Assembly (NCBI GenBank): GCA_011772425.1
Contig: WVZO01000608.1
Span: forward strand, 10,606 to 50,193
Length of the DNA: 39,588 bases
Direction: 5' to 3'
Source: Candidatus Aminicenantota bacterium
GTDB lineage: Bacteria; Acidobacteriota; Aminicenantia; UBA2199
The first letter of the stretch is position 1. Every line of letters begins with the position of its first letter. Made by a program: the position numbers and the translations under genes. The notes beneath the pieces are model-generated. The model worked only from the letters and a program-made list of their open reading frames with translations, ran no database searches and was not told the DNA's origin. Below, piece by piece: positions 1 through 9,602 of the stretch.

Positions 1-1
1 T

Positions 2-952
2 TATAAAGCGCCAAAGCTGTCACCCATTCCTGATTTCATGAGAGAATTTTTGTCCAATTATGAAACCAAATTCTATAATGATATGGCGCAGTTTAACAAT
101 CTTACCTGTGAAAAAACCATGGCAAGATTGAAGATTGCGGAAGATGTCTTCTGGAAAAAAATCGTTCTCTTCTACCTTTTAAATATTATTGATTTCGCTG
201 AGGTTGTGGTGGATAGAGACAGTGACCAAAATATCGAAGAAATCCTCCGGCTCTATGAGCAATTAAAATCCGAACGGCTCGATTATTACCAGATACTGGG
301 GTTAAAGCACACGGCAACTGCCAATGAAATCAAATATGCGTATTTTGATTACGCCAAAAGATACCATCCGGACAGGATATCTGCGGCCCCGGACCCGGAT
401 ATCAAAGAGAAGGCCAATTTTGTATTCTCTGAAATCAATAGAGCCTATGAGACCCTGGGTAACCCGGATAAAAAAAAGGAATATGACGGCAAGGGTTATA
501 AGGAAGACACACAAATAGAGGTTATTCAAGAAAACCTGACGGAAAAAGCACGGTTCCTGTACCGGAAGGCCAAGACACTTTACAACCAGAAAAAATACTG
601 GGAAGCGTCATCTGTCATGGAAGATGCTGTCCAGGCGGACCCCGCGAAGGCGTCCTATTTCCTGTTATTGGGTTTATCCCAGATGAATTTACCCAGTCTC
701 AAACGCATAGCTGCCACGAACCTACAGAAAGCCGTGGACCTGGAACCCTGGAATGTAGAGGCCTATGCAGCCCTGGGGATTTTATTTCTTTCAGAAAAAC
801 AGGTAAAACGAGCGGAAGGATTCTTTCGAAAAGTGTTATCCATCAATCCCGATCATGCCCTGGCCAGGAAAAAACTGGATGAAATTCTCGGCACCTCCAC
901 CGAAGCAAAGAAAAAATCCCGCTTTACCCTGTTCGGGAAGCCAAAGAAATAG
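2..952 (+). CDS. J-domain/TPR protein, 5' end outside the window
   Basis: The frame is open from the window edge with no stop before the first internal ATG (38), so the gene very likely starts upstream and only its C-terminal part is seen. Counting from the ATG at 38, a J domain spans about residues 80-151 (starts DYYQILGL) and carries the HPD tripeptide (codon for H at 365) needed to stimulate DnaK ATPase. It is followed by TPR-like helices (about residues 165-285) and a basic tail ending in KPKK. There is no Gly/Phe or zinc-finger region, so this is not canonical DnaJ. It is probably a J-domain co-chaperone or scaffold, perhaps with an N-terminal regulatory domain off the window. The gene converges on the macroglobulin gene 23 bp away. 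Confidence 0.85.
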   Translation, partial: YKAPKLSPIPDFMREFLSNYETKFYNDMAQFNNLTCEKTMARLKIAEDVFWKKIVLFYLLNIIDFAEVVVDRDSDQNIEEILRLYEQLKSERLDYYQILGLKHTATANEIKYAYFDYAKRYHPDRISAAPDPDIKEKANFVFSEINRAYETLGNPDKKKEYDGKGYKEDTQIEVIQENLTEKARFLYRKAKTLYNQKKYWEASSVMEDAVQADPAKASYFLLLGLSQMNLPSLKRIAATNLQKAVDLEPWNVEAYAALGILFLSEKQVKRAEGFFRKVLSINPDHALARKKLDEILGTSTEAKKKSRFTLFGKPKK

Positions 953-979
953 TAGAGACGCAAAATATTGCGTCTCTAC
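952..979. terminator. 28-bp palindrome between convergent genes
   Basis: Arms GTAGAGACGCAA and TTGCGTCTCTAC flank a 4-nt loop (AATA), giving a perfect 12-bp stem. The last base of the TAG of the rightward gene (950-952) and the whole TAG of the leftward macroglobulin gene (976-978) lie in it. It reads the same from both sides and could act as a bidirectional terminator, although there is no long T-run. Near-identical GTAGAGACGCAA palindromes are, to my knowledge, a common dispersed repeat in many bacteria, so this is probably an inserted repeat that took over both gene ends. Confidence 0.75.
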
Positions 980-3900
980 ATCTTCTGGCCGATCTTTACC
1001 CGGACACCCTGGGAATGACTGGTAAATTCCGGGGCATACATACACTGAATCTGCGTAATGCCATTGGAAAAATTACCGTCATGGGTGACCCGAAGCGCAT
1101 ATTCAAACACATACGTGCCTTTGGGCAGGTAATCGAAAAAGAAATTAGTAGAGGCATCCTTGGTGCTCTGGTAATACCCCAGGCCATCCTGCCACCGGCA
1201 GCCGGAAATTACCTCTTCCGGTTCAAACGCAGAGGCACGCATGTCTTTCATATGCACGTATTCCATGTTGCGGTCCACCTGCAGTTCAATCCTCACTTTG
1301 ACCCGGTCACCTATTTTCAACGAGGTGGTATCTTTGATTGGATGCAGCACCGGGCCGGTATCCGAGGTTTTTTCTACGAAAAGTTTTTTCTTCAGGCTTA
1401 ACGGTGTTTTGGCAGGGGTAATTTTATCCAGGTTTTCAAAATACTGCCAATACAGGCTGCCCCAGGCAGCGACATTGTTATTGTTCTTGACTTTTACCAC
1501 AGCCATATCCGGTTTGATTTCCGCCCTGGTCCAGGCAATTTTAAAATAACCGGTGCCTGCTTCGGCCCGGATGATTTCGCTGTCGGGCCCGGTTTTTCCC
1601 GGTTCGATAACAATAGGATGATCCCGGCCCACCGTGATTTCCGGGGGGCGGCTCTCTTTGAGCCAATCCTCACCCCGAAGCAGCAGTGCATAGCACGCTT
1701 CCACCGTCGCCTTGGTGGTTCGCCAGTCCTGGGTCTGTTTCTGTTTTAACAACCATGTTTTCATCTCTTCTACGGATTTGGCATCGTTGAGCACCTCATG
1801 AAACACTTCAATCAACAGCGCCTGGGTTTCAATAGGTGCCTGGTACCAATAATAACCGTACCCGGTTTTCCAGTACATACCCATCTCCTCGGAATAGAGG
1901 GCGTGCTCTTTAATGGATTCAACAATGGCAGTCGCTGTTTCGCTGTCGTTATACCGCTTCATAATCAGCGCCATCATCCCTTGCATGTATTTGTTTCTGT
2001 GAAAATCCGTCCAATACGTCTTAACCTGGGATTTGTAGTAGGCAAAGGCTTTTTTATCCCGTTTGTCCATGGAGACATCCTGGAAATAACTCCTGGCATA
2101 GAGGTAGTGGACCTGGATATAACCAAGATTGTTCTTTTTGAGATCCACATCATGCTTCAACAGCCATTGGTAATCTTCGCTGATCTTGCTGTCCAGGTAG
2201 GATACGGCCTCTTTAAGCATTTTCCAAACCCGTTTGTCCTGGCGTGAATCGATCACCTCCAGGGCATCCAGGTGGGCAAACCCGCAAACAATATGCTGGG
2301 TAATGTACCGGCTCTCCCGCATGCCTTTAAACCAGGGCCACCCGCCGGAAGGTAACTGGCTTTCCTCCAGTTTTCGCAGCGCCTGTTCCAATTGCGAGGC
2401 CATGGTGTTAAGATCAAACAACAGCGCAATACGCTGCTTGCGCTGGGTTTCGTTCTGACCCTCCAGAACCCAGGGGGTCTCTTCCAGCAGCACGGTCTTG
2501 AGTTCCTGGTTTTTCTCCAGGTTGGACAGCAGCGCATTGGCACTGGCAGACCCCTCAACCCCCTGCTGCGACTTCCATATCTCGAATACCCGTTTGATTT
2601 TGGGATTGGAATTGGCAATATAAGCCGCCATGCTGTTGCCATAGTACCGGCTGAAAATCTGTTCAATGCACTCATAGGGGTATTCCAGCAAAAAAGGCAG
2701 CGCTTGCACGGCATACCACACCGGGTTGGCCGTGAACTCCAGGGTGATGCGGTGATGTTTGATGGTGGCGGACTGCGAAGAATCCAGCAGTTTTTTAAAG
2801 GTAAAGGTTTTGGTTTGTTTGGCCCGAACCGGCAGGGGCAGGCTTTCAATGACCATCATCCGGTTTTTCAATATGGGGACCGCTTGCTCTTCACCGTCGG
2901 AAAACCGGCCGGCTTTTGCGATCACCCGGTAGGTAACCGCATCAAGCCCCTTGCCGTCGGGAATTTGCAGCCGCCATTTGACCAATGCACTCTGGCCTTT
3001 TTTGGCAGTGAAGGGTTGTTGAGACTCACGGTTCCGGAACAAATCATCCACCGGCTTCATGGTGACCGCATCGAATAACTGCAATTGAGTGGTTCCTGAT
3101 AGTTCTTTATCCGAGAGGTTGGTAATTTTGGATGTATATACCAGGGTATCTCCTTCCCGGAAAAAACGGGGGGTGTTGGGCACCACCATCAGGTCTTTCT
3201 GGGTAACCAGTTCATTATAGACAAAGCCGTGTACCAGTTTCCGGGTATGGGCAAATCCCATCATTTTCCACCGCGTCAAGGCTTCAGGAATGGTAAAAGA
3301 GATAATGATTTCGCCTTGCGGGGAGGTTTTAAGGTGGGGATAGAAAAACGCGGTTTCATTAAATTTGGTGCGCACCTGTACCGGCGGCATGTCTTTTTCT
3401 CCGGCAGCCTCTTCCGGTTCTTTTTCGCCGTTTCGTTTTTTGCCTTTGGCTTCTTTGTCAGCCACATCGATCTCTTCTTTCAGAAACATTTCATCTTCAG
3501 CAGCCACTTTTTTTAACGCTCTCACCTCGCTGGGGCGCCGTGCCGGTTCTTCGGCCGCAGTCGACGGCACAGCCCTCTCCATCGTACCTGTATAGCGAGC
3601 TCCCCCACCCGGCATCAGGGGATAAAATCCAAACCAGTTCAACCGGTCGTAACGTTTCTGAAAATAATCGGAAGGCCTTCGCAAGCTTCCAATGTAACTG
3701 GTCCCGACGGTACTGAAATAGGGATTACTGGTCCAGTTGGCTCTTAAATAATGATAGGAGAAAATATCAAAAAACCAGCGGTTGATACGGAAGGCATCCA
3801 AAGAAGCATCGTACAGGGTGGCCACCATTTCTGCTGCCACTTTCTCACCCTTTGGCCCCTTTATTTTTATCTGCCACTGCTCTTTCTCACCCGGCATCAA

Positions 3901-6900
3901 CTTATCCCTGAAGGTGGCAAAAGAAATATCCAGGTCTTTATTGGACCAGGGTACCTCGAAGTTGTGACTATACTTCATCAACCGGTTATGACGCACAAAG
4001 GTCACATGCACCCCCACGTTGCCCCGGTGTTTCTCCAGGATGGGCATCTCGAGCCGTTCCTGGGCATTGTTTAACATTAAATACCGGGTGTCGACAATGT
4101 TGCCCCGGTGCTCTATTTCATAGAGAACCCGGACGCCTTTTTCGGAAGACCCAATTAAAACAACCGCCTTTTCCCCGGGTTCTATCTTATCTTTGGAAAC
4201 GGCAAACCAATCCATTTGTTTATAGGGCACCTGTTTGCCTTTGCCGGAATAAAGGGTGAAATATTGAATTTCTTTAATTTCATTCCCGAACCTGTCTTTG
4301 GACTCCATCTCCACCACGTATTGGCCGGTTTTCCACCGATCCAGGCCGGAAAAGGTAATCTCCTTGATTTCACCGGTATCGAAACCTCCGTGAAACACCT
4401 TTTTTTCCTTTTCCCATTTGTAGATGTTGTCTTCATCATTATAAACATCATAGGGGAAATAGGTATAATAATCCTTTTTCTCAATGATGAACTTATCTGG
4501 TTTCTTCCACAAGCGAGTCCTGGTTACCCGGTCCGGTTCTTTAAGTTTATAAATGGAAACGGTTCCTTCGGCTTTCACAAACTCACCGGAAAGGTTGGTG
4601 GAATCTATTTCTGCCTTTATCTTTTTTTGATCTTTATCAATTCCCACCGGCAGGTCAATATCCAGTTTTAAGGCGGTATAGCCGATATAGACTTTTTTTT
4701 GAGAGCTTTGGGTCTCGCCGTTAATATCGGTCACATCGGCATATACGGTGAAACAGAACGCTGGCCGGGTATCTTTGGGGAGCATCAAATCCGGGATGGC
4801 TGCGAAGGTCACTTCAAAGGCACCGCTGGCATCCGTGTTGGTAACACCACTGGCAATCTCCATGGCTGGCGAATGCGGCACATATCCACCGTAATAAAAG
4901 AAATAATACCATGGGTATGGGAAAAAGGCATTTCGCACCACCCGGTATTTCACCTCGGCATTATCGATGGCATAACCTGCATAGGCTTTGGCTTCACCTT
5001 TTACCGCAACCATATCCTCCAGGCGGTACGTTTTTTCCAGGGGTTTGAAGGTCACTTTAAATTTGGGCCGTTTGTACTCTTCCATCAGGAAATTAACGCT
5101 CCCATAGCGGTCGGCAATACGCATATTTCCGTTTAATACCCCGGTGGGCAGTTGGAACGTACCGCTGAACGTCCCGTATTCATTGGTCTTGAGGTCCAAT
5201 TCACTGACTTTCTGGTTATTTACATCGTACAAGATAACCTGGGTGGAGAAATTCTCCAGGATTTTATTTTTCTCTCCGTTCCTGGGGTCTACATCCAACA
5301 TGATACCTTTAAAATAAACCGTCTGCCCGGGTCGATAAATGGCCCTGTCAATAAAGAAAATCGTACGTATTTTTTTCCTGTAATAATCGTAAGGACGGTA
5401 TACATTGAAACTTCGATCCAGGTAGAGCCTGTCCTCTCCGTTTTTTTGGATAAGTTCCAGGTAGAAATAATTACCTGTCGAGTCGTAGGGAATATTGAAA
5501 TACCCGTTTTTGTCAGCATTGAACACCGGGCCTTTTTCACCCTCATACCTTCTCTGGGAACGGTTGTACCGTTGATTCCATACCTGTGCGCATGCACCCT
5601 GGAGCGGTTGGCCCGTGTCGCGGTCTACCAGGTAAAATTCCAATCCTTTTTTCTTGTCCGGTTCCATGCGTTGGATATAGGCAATATTGGAAATCACAAA
5701 AATAGTATAAGCCACCGGGTTATTTTTAAAGTCGAAATTTGCCGTATTGGCTGCCAGCAGTACGTATTGCCCCCAATCCAGGCTGTCTAACTTAATCTCA
5801 AGCGAATGGGTCTGGTAATCGCCGTCGTCCGGGAGCGTCACCTCCCATTGTTTTACCGCCTGTTTTCCAATAAAATATGCCCCCATGTCCTGGCGCCGCT
5901 TCCGCTGCATGTTTAATAGTTCTTCCCGGTCGGTCTCGACAACTTTTAAATAAACCTTCCCCACATTCCGATATTCCAGGAGACCTTTGAACGGTTGTCC
6001 CTGCACGGCAACCCGTTCCAGGGTTACGTCCAATTTCTTCCCTTCTATATTATTGATTAGACCCTGGCAATTGGTTGCGCCAATGGACCCCGGATATTTT
6101 TTAATGGCTTTTTTACACAACTCAAGGGCTTTTTTCTTATGCCATTTATAATCCTCGGAATATCCCGGTTTGTATTGGTCCCCCAGGCGTTCGTACAGGC
6201 ACGCCAGTTCATAATAGATTTCAGCCGCCGCCTCGTTTCCTTCATATTTATCCAGCATCTGCTCCAGGGTTTTTTCATAGATGAGTTCTTTATTACTGAT
6301 CACAGCGTTTTCATATACATACCTGAGCCGTTTCAAGTCGGCATCCACCAGGGCGTCAGGTGTTTTATCCTTAAGATGAAACGTCACCAGGTCTTGCAGG
6401 TATTTTAACGCATAGAATTGGAAGGAAAATGTGTCTTTGGTGGAGAGTTCCAGTTTTGCGAAAGCTTCAGTGGGGGAAAAATAATCGGGATTGTTCAGGG
6501 TGAACTGGTATTTAGGTTTGGTTAGACCGGGTTCGCTGCTCATATAAAAATCAACAGCGCGGTGGGCCAGGAAATCGTAAAGCGTGGGTCTGAACTTCCT
6601 GCCGGTATTTCCCCTATCGATAACTTCATCGAATACATTCACCGGGGTTTCCTTTGATTTTTCCGCATCTTCCAGGGATTTGCCGTAGTGAAATATCACG
6701 GTTTCCACGATTTTTTTCAGGCTCCAGGTTCGCACGTCATCCTGTTTAAAATCCGCTGATGTCTCTGTGCGTTCCAGGAAACGGTAGCGGTTAGTCTGGT
6801 AGTAGTTCCAATATTGTTCCGCCAGCATGGAATGCAGCACCGGGGTCACCGGGAACCGGCTTTCTTTCAATTCTTCATTTAATTCTTTCTGTGCTTTAAA

Positions 6901-7248
6901 AAAGGCTTCTTCTTCCACTTGCTGGAGATAGCGCATTTTATGGATCAGTGCTTTTACCAGTTGACCGGCGTTGTTATTGGCTTTGGCTTTTTTATATATC
7001 TCTTCTACCACCTTTAACGCGGATTTGGGCAGGCCTTTGCGGTTGAAGTCTTCTACTTGTTTCCACAAGGTTGAATAGTCTGTTTTGTCCGTCATTGTGC
7101 CCTCTATGAATTTGCTATCTGATTTCGACAACGTGCCGGCATCTGCCGGCTGACAGCCGCTCATGACCAGCATGGGCAGTACTGCCAGTAAAATAAGCAA
7201 AAATGCCGAAACCATATGGGTATGGATATGCATATTTTTTGTTTTCAT
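976..7248 (-). CDS. Alpha-2-macroglobulin family lipoprotein
   Basis: A very large periplasmic or outer-membrane protease-trapping protein. I chose the ATG at 7248 because AAAGGAGG lies 10 nt upstream. An in-frame ATG at 7293 would add 15 residues and has only a weak AGGTG. The N-terminus is a signal peptide ending in a lipobox-like LVMSGC, so a lipoprotein is expected. An all-helical, TPR-like N-terminal region (to about residue 420) is followed by macroglobulin beta-domains. A Lys/Glu-rich linker then resembles the bait region, and the A2M signature RTKFNETAFFYP comes next. The thioester motif is CIEQ (Cys codon at 2668-2670, about residue 1527), followed by the alpha/alpha barrel and receptor-binding-like end. 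At about 2090 residues it is longer than E. coli YfhM (about 1650). The PbpC partner often found beside bacterial homologues is absent here. Confidence 0.92.
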   Translation of the reverse strand: MKTKNMHIHTHMVSAFLLILLAVLPMLVMSGCQPADAGTLSKSDSKFIEGTMTDKTDYSTLWKQVEDFNRKGLPKSALKVVEEIYKKAKANNNAGQLVKALIHKMRYLQQVEEEAFFKAQKELNEELKESRFPVTPVLHSMLAEQYWNYYQTNRYRFLERTETSADFKQDDVRTWSLKKIVETVIFHYGKSLEDAEKSKETPVNVFDEVIDRGNTGRKFRPTLYDFLAHRAVDFYMSSEPGLTKPKYQFTLNNPDYFSPTEAFAKLELSTKDTFSFQFYALKYLQDLVTFHLKDKTPDALVDADLKRLRYVYENAVISNKELIYEKTLEQMLDKYEGNEAAAEIYYELACLYERLGDQYKPGYSEDYKWHKKKALELCKKAIKKYPGSIGATNCQGLINNIEGKKLDVTLERVAVQGQPFKGLLEYRNVGKVYLKVVETDREELLNMQRKRRQDMGAYFIGKQAVKQWEVTLPDDGDYQTHSLEIKLDSLDWGQYVLLAANTANFDFKNNPVAYTIFVISNIAYIQRMEPDKKKGLEFYLVDRDTGQPLQGACAQVWNQRYNRSQRRYEGEKGPVFNADKNGYFNIPYDSTGNYFYLELIQKNGEDRLYLDRSFNVYRPYDYYRKKIRTIFFIDRAIYRPGQTVYFKGIMLDVDPRNGEKNKILENFSTQVILYDVNNQKVSELDLKTNEYGTFSGTFQLPTGVLNGNMRIADRYGSVNFLMEEYKRPKFKVTFKPLEKTYRLEDMVAVKGEAKAYAGYAIDNAEVKYRVVRNAFFPYPWYYFFYYGGYVPHSPAMEIASGVTNTDASGAFEVTFAAIPDLMLPKDTRPAFCFTVYADVTDINGETQSSQKKVYIGYTALKLDIDLPVGIDKDQKKIKAEIDSTNLSGEFVKAEGTVSIYKLKEPDRVTRTRLWKKPDKFIIEKKDYYTYFPYDVYNDEDNIYKWEKEKKVFHGGFDTGEIKEITFSGLDRWKTGQYVVEMESKDRFGNEIKEIQYFTLYSGKGKQVPYKQMDWFAVSKDKIEPGEKAVVLIGSSEKGVRVLYEIEHRGNIVDTRYLMLNNAQERLEMPILEKHRGNVGVHVTFVRHNRLMKYSHNFEVPWSNKDLDISFATFRDKLMPGEKEQWQIKIKGPKGEKVAAEMVATLYDASLDAFRINRWFFDIFSYHYLRANWTSNPYFSTVGTSYIGSLRRPSDYFQKRYDRLNWFGFYPLMPGGGARYTGTMERAVPSTAAEEPARRPSEVRALKKVAAEDEMFLKEEIDVADKEAKGKKRNGEKEPEEAAGEKDMPPVQVRTKFNETAFFYPHLKTSPQGEIIISFTIPEALTRWKMMGFAHTRKLVHGFVYNELVTQKDLMVVPNTPRFFREGDTLVYTSKITNLSDKELSGTTQLQLFDAVTMKPVDDLFRNRESQQPFTAKKGQSALVKWRLQIPDGKGLDAVTYRVIAKAGRFSDGEEQAVPILKNRMMVIESLPLPVRAKQTKTFTFKKLLDSSQSATIKHHRITLEFTANPVWYAVQALPFLLEYPYECIEQIFSRYYGNSMAAYIANSNPKIKRVFEIWKSQQGVEGSASANALLSNLEKNQELKTVLLEETPWVLEGQNETQRKQRIALLFDLNTMASQLEQALRKLEESQLPSGGWPWFKGMRESRYITQHIVCGFAHLDALEVIDSRQDKRVWKMLKEAVSYLDSKISEDYQWLLKHDVDLKKNNLGYIQVHYLYARSYFQDVSMDKRDKKAFAYYKSQVKTYWTDFHRNKYMQGMMALIMKRYNDSETATAIVESIKEHALYSEEMGMYWKTGYGYYWYQAPIETQALLIEVFHEVLNDAKSVEEMKTWLLKQKQTQDWRTTKATVEACYALLLRGEDWLKESRPPEITVGRDHPIVIEPGKTGPDSEIIRAEAGTGYFKIAWTRAEIKPDMAVVKVKNNNNVAAWGSLYWQYFENLDKITPAKTPLSLKKKLFVEKTSDTGPVLHPIKDTTSLKIGDRVKVRIELQVDRNMEYVHMKDMRASAFEPEEVISGCRWQDGLGYYQSTKDASTNFFFDYLPKGTYVFEYALRVTHDGNFSNGITQIQCMYAPEFTSHSQGVRVKIGQKM

Positions 7249-7435
7249 TTTTAACATGCCTCCTTTGGGTATTGATATGGTTTTTGTTTTCATTTTTACA
7301 CCTGTTATTTTTCACCATTGCCTGCATTTGTCGGACAGCAAAGCGTATATTCTCCAGTTCATTCATTTTCTTTTCCCGGCTTAAAATATAGCACATCAGG
7401 AATCGATTGTAAAATAAAAAATTTAGACGAAGTAC

Positions 7436-7463
7436 TTAACACTACCTTTTATTGGTCTATAAT
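7436..7463 (+). promoter_or_regulatory. Sigma-70-type promoter of RiPP precursor 1
   Basis: A -35 box TTAACA (7436-7441, 5/6 to consensus) and a perfect -10 box TATAAT (7458-7463) are separated by 16 bp. Transcription would start near 7470 and give a leader of under 30 nt before a strong AAGGAGG ribosome site at 7486-7492. The peptide gene therefore appears to have its own promoter, divergent from the macroglobulin gene. Confidence 0.65.
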
Positions 7464-7496
7464 CTATCTCAGAAAGTTAATGAACAAGGAGGTATC

Positions 7497-7679
7497 ATGA
7501 AAACGAAAAAATTTAGCGAGAAATTAAAGCTAAACAAAAAAACCATTGCCCACCTGGACAATGATGAAATGAACGTTGTCTATGGAGGGATCAGGACTGC
7601 CTTGTGCCCTTCCTGGATTAAAAGCCAATGCGGTTGTGTTACCGATGAACCGACCTGCGATACGTATAATTGTCAATAG
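7497..7679 (+). CDS. RiPP precursor peptide, lanthipeptide-like (1)
   Basis: A 60-residue peptide. I start it at the ATG just after AAGGAGG (spacing 4); the frame is open further upstream but that part lacks a ribosome site. The 31-residue leader is charged, contains LKLNKKTIAHL and ends in GG. This matches the leader type of class I lanthipeptide or GG-type natural-product precursors of Bacteroidota and Aminicenantes. The 29-residue core after GG has five Cys and several Ser/Thr, suited to thioether ring formation. No LanB/LanC, radical SAM or C39 transporter gene is within the window, so it is an orphan precursor. A sister peptide lies at 27167. Family call is from motif memory; the chemistry is inferred. 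Confidence 0.75.
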   Translation: MKTKKFSEKLKLNKKTIAHLDNDEMNVVYGGIRTALCPSWIKSQCGCVTDEPTCDTYNCQ

Positions 7680-7711
7680 TTGTGGATGAAAAATAATTTT
7701 TTTTGTTTTTC

Positions 7712-7853
7712 CTGGTGTCACATCCGCCATTGATTGACGTGTTGCCTCCGGCGGCCCTGCCGGGGGCCAAACTTTTAAAAAAGTTTGATCAAAATTTTTT
7801 ATAGCCCTTCGGGCGTTTGGTTTACCGTCATCTCAACGTGGACGTAACACCAG
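7712..7853. repeat. Intergenic hairpin element with inverted ends
   Basis: The ends CTGGTGTCACATCC and (reverse complement of the right end) CTGGTGTTACGTCC match at 12 of 14 positions. Inside are a CCGGC/GCCGG hairpin, AAACTTTT/AAAAGTTT, and GCCC-TTC-GGGC. The TTGCCTCCGGCGGCC stretch also occurs in the larger element at 30362. It fills the gap between the peptide gene and the next gene; no coding sequence is evident. It is probably a MITE- or REP-like dispersed repeat. Confidence 0.5.
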
Positions 7854-7925
7854 TCTGTTTTTTTCTATTGATATTATCTTTTCCATTGTTTATAATGGAG
7901 TATGAATCATAAAAAGGAGAGGAAT

Positions 7926-8837
7926 GTGGATTACAGGGAACGGCTTGAAAAGCTGAAGAAGTATGAATTACAGGCTTTGGCGGCAGAATTGAATCTTGAA
8001 AATGTTGCCGGCAAAAGAAAAGCCGAATTAAAGGCGTTGATTGTTGAGAATCGAAAGCCTGAGGAGATTGAGGCCATCCTGGGGATACAGCCTGAGAAGT
8101 CGCGGAAGAAATGGACGAAAACTCATACGCTTATTAGTGTTTTGGGTTCAATTGCCAGTATTATTGCTCTTCTTATTGTTTTTTCCCCGGTTCAAAAGGA
8201 TTCGGGGGATTTGACTGAGCTTAAAAAGGAAATTAGAAAGAAAATCGCTGAACCTTTAATTATACAGGAGTATGAGAAAACGCTGGAATAAACGGAAAAA
8301 GCCTTAAAGGAATTAAAAGAAGGGGATAAGAAGGCCAGGGAAGAAGCACTGGCAGCGTACAGGAAAGGTGATTTTTCCAGGGCGGCGGAATTGTATGAAA
8401 ACCAGAGGAAAAAAGAGAAGGTGAAGCGAGAGGAATATGCGGAAACAGCTTATAACCTGGGGAATGTATATTTCCTGCAATTGAAATATAAAGAAGCCCT
8501 GGATTCTTACCTGGAAGCCGATCGATTGGACCCTGGAAATGCGGAATATAAGAATTCAATCGGGTTATGCCATTTAGAATTAGGAAATTACCAGCCCGCC
8601 GGGGAATATTTTGCGACGTGCCTTGAGCTCAATCGAAAAGCCTGTGGAGACGGACATGGGAAAGTTGCCACCAGTTGGAACAACCTGGGGCTTGCGTATG
8701 ATTCATTGGGCCGGTGTGAAATGGCCATCCAATATTTTAAAAAAGCCCTTCCTATTTTCGAAAAATTCCTGGGAAAAGAGCATCCCAGTACTAAAACCGT
8801 CCAGGAAAACCTGGAGATGGCAAGAAAAAGAAGATAA
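7926..8837 (+). pseudogene. Membrane TPR protein interrupted by in-frame TAA
   Basis: The likely start is GTG 7926, 6 nt after AAGGAG; an in-frame ATG at 7902 is poorly served. The N-terminus has a helix-extension-helix, SAP/Rho-N-like segment (LKKYELQALAAELNLENV...), then one transmembrane helix (about residues 75-95) and a coiled coil. A TAA at 8289-8291 stops the frame after EKTLE. The same frame then continues without a break as TEKALKELKEGDKKAREEALAA into three or so TPR units ending at 8837. Both halves read as one protein of about 300 residues, and CAA to TAA is the simplest explanation. Alternatives are two separate proteins (an ATG at 8391 exists but has no good ribosome site and cuts into the first TPR) or readthrough. 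Sequencing error cannot be excluded. Confidence 0.7.
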
Positions 8838-8896
8838 GAAGATGAGAAGAGAAGAAGAGAAGAAACGGAGAAAAACGGTTACCTGACTCTAAAATC

Positions 8897-8926
8897 CTGC
8901 CATTTTCTGGCAGAATATTTCTTTTC
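8897..8926 (+). terminator. Possible terminator after the TPR gene
   Basis: CTGCCA and TGGCAG pair around TTTTC (8897-8913), followed by a T-rich tract. The stem is only 6 bp, so this is weak evidence. Confidence 0.35.
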
Positions 8927-9001
8927 ACCGCAAAGAGCGCAAAGATGTTTTTTGTTTTTGTTATAAAACTATTTCTCCGCGACCTCTGCGCTCTCTGTGG
9001 T
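8927..9001. repeat. ACCGCAAAG-type intergenic inverted repeat
   Basis: ACCGCAAAGAGCGCAAAG on the left is answered by CTCTGCGCTCTCTGTGGT on the right, with an A+T-rich centre. I recognise this as one of the dispersed ACCGCAAAGNCGCAAAG-type repeats seen between genes in many environmental bacteria. It sits directly upstream of the 21-bp array and supplies the first codons of any frame reading into it. Confidence 0.55.
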
Positions 9002-9043
9002 AGTTCTTTTAAAGAAACGGGCCAGTTAAAAAATCTTGTCCAT

Positions 9044-9568
9044 TTTTTCTGCAAAATTGCAGCAAAAAGCTGCGAACTTGTTCAAATCTGCTGCAAACTT
9101 GCAGCAATTTACTACAAAATTGAAGTAAAAAGCTTCAAAGTTGTTCAAAATTACTTCAAACATGAAGCTCAGGACTACAATTTTGAAGTAATTTACTACA
9201 AGATTGAAGTAATTTTCTACAAAATTGTAAAAAATAGCTTCAAAATTGTTAAAACTTATTACAAAAATGAAGCCCTGGATTACAAAATTGAAATAAAAAG
9301 CTTCAAGATTGTTCAAATTTCCTACAAAAATGAAGCTTAGAGCTTCAAAATTGTAATAAAAAGCTTCAAGATTGTTAGAATTTGCTTCAAAAATGAAGCT
9401 CGGGATTACAATTTTGAAGTAATTTATTACAAAATTGTAAAAAAGAATTACGAAATTGTTAAGTCTTACTTCAGGGATATGGCTCAGAACTGCAAACTTG
9501 CAGCAATTTACAACAAAACTGAAGCAAAAAGCTGCAAAGTTGTTCAAGCTTACTGCAAAAATGTATCA
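9044..9568 (+). repeat. Tandem array of 25 x 21-bp (7-codon) units
   Basis: Twenty-five diverged 21-bp units run head to tail. Units carry internal dyads such as GCTGCAAACTTGCAGC (9090-9105) and CTTCAAACATGAAG. Because 21 is a multiple of three, one plus-strand frame reads heptads such as IYYKIEV, KSFKVVQ, NYFKHEA, QDYNFEV. It is broken by a single TAG at 9338, where equivalent units have CAG or another sense codon, and runs on to a TGA at 9611. The complementary strand is also open for 173 codons (F/N-rich), a by-product of the periodicity. A hairpin plus T-run follows the plus-strand stop, favouring rightward transcription. There is no ribosome site or clear start. It may be a decayed heptad-repeat gene or a non-coding hairpin array; I know no family that matches. 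Confidence 0.8.
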
Positions 9569-9602
9569 AAAAATAACAATTTTGTGGGTCTAAACATCAA
9601 TG

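Noticed and set aside
5152-5790. Rightward open frame of about 210 codons inside the macroglobulin gene
   Set aside because: Antisense shadow of a well-supported gene; no ribosome site and no recognisable protein features.
9026-9547. Long leftward frame (173 codons, F/N-rich) across the 21-bp array
   Set aside because: Any frame without a stop in one 21-bp unit stays open through the array. It lacks a ribosome site, and the terminator lies on the rightward side.
9044-9568. CRISPR array
   Set aside because: Units are contiguous and diverged, with no unique spacers and no cas genes.
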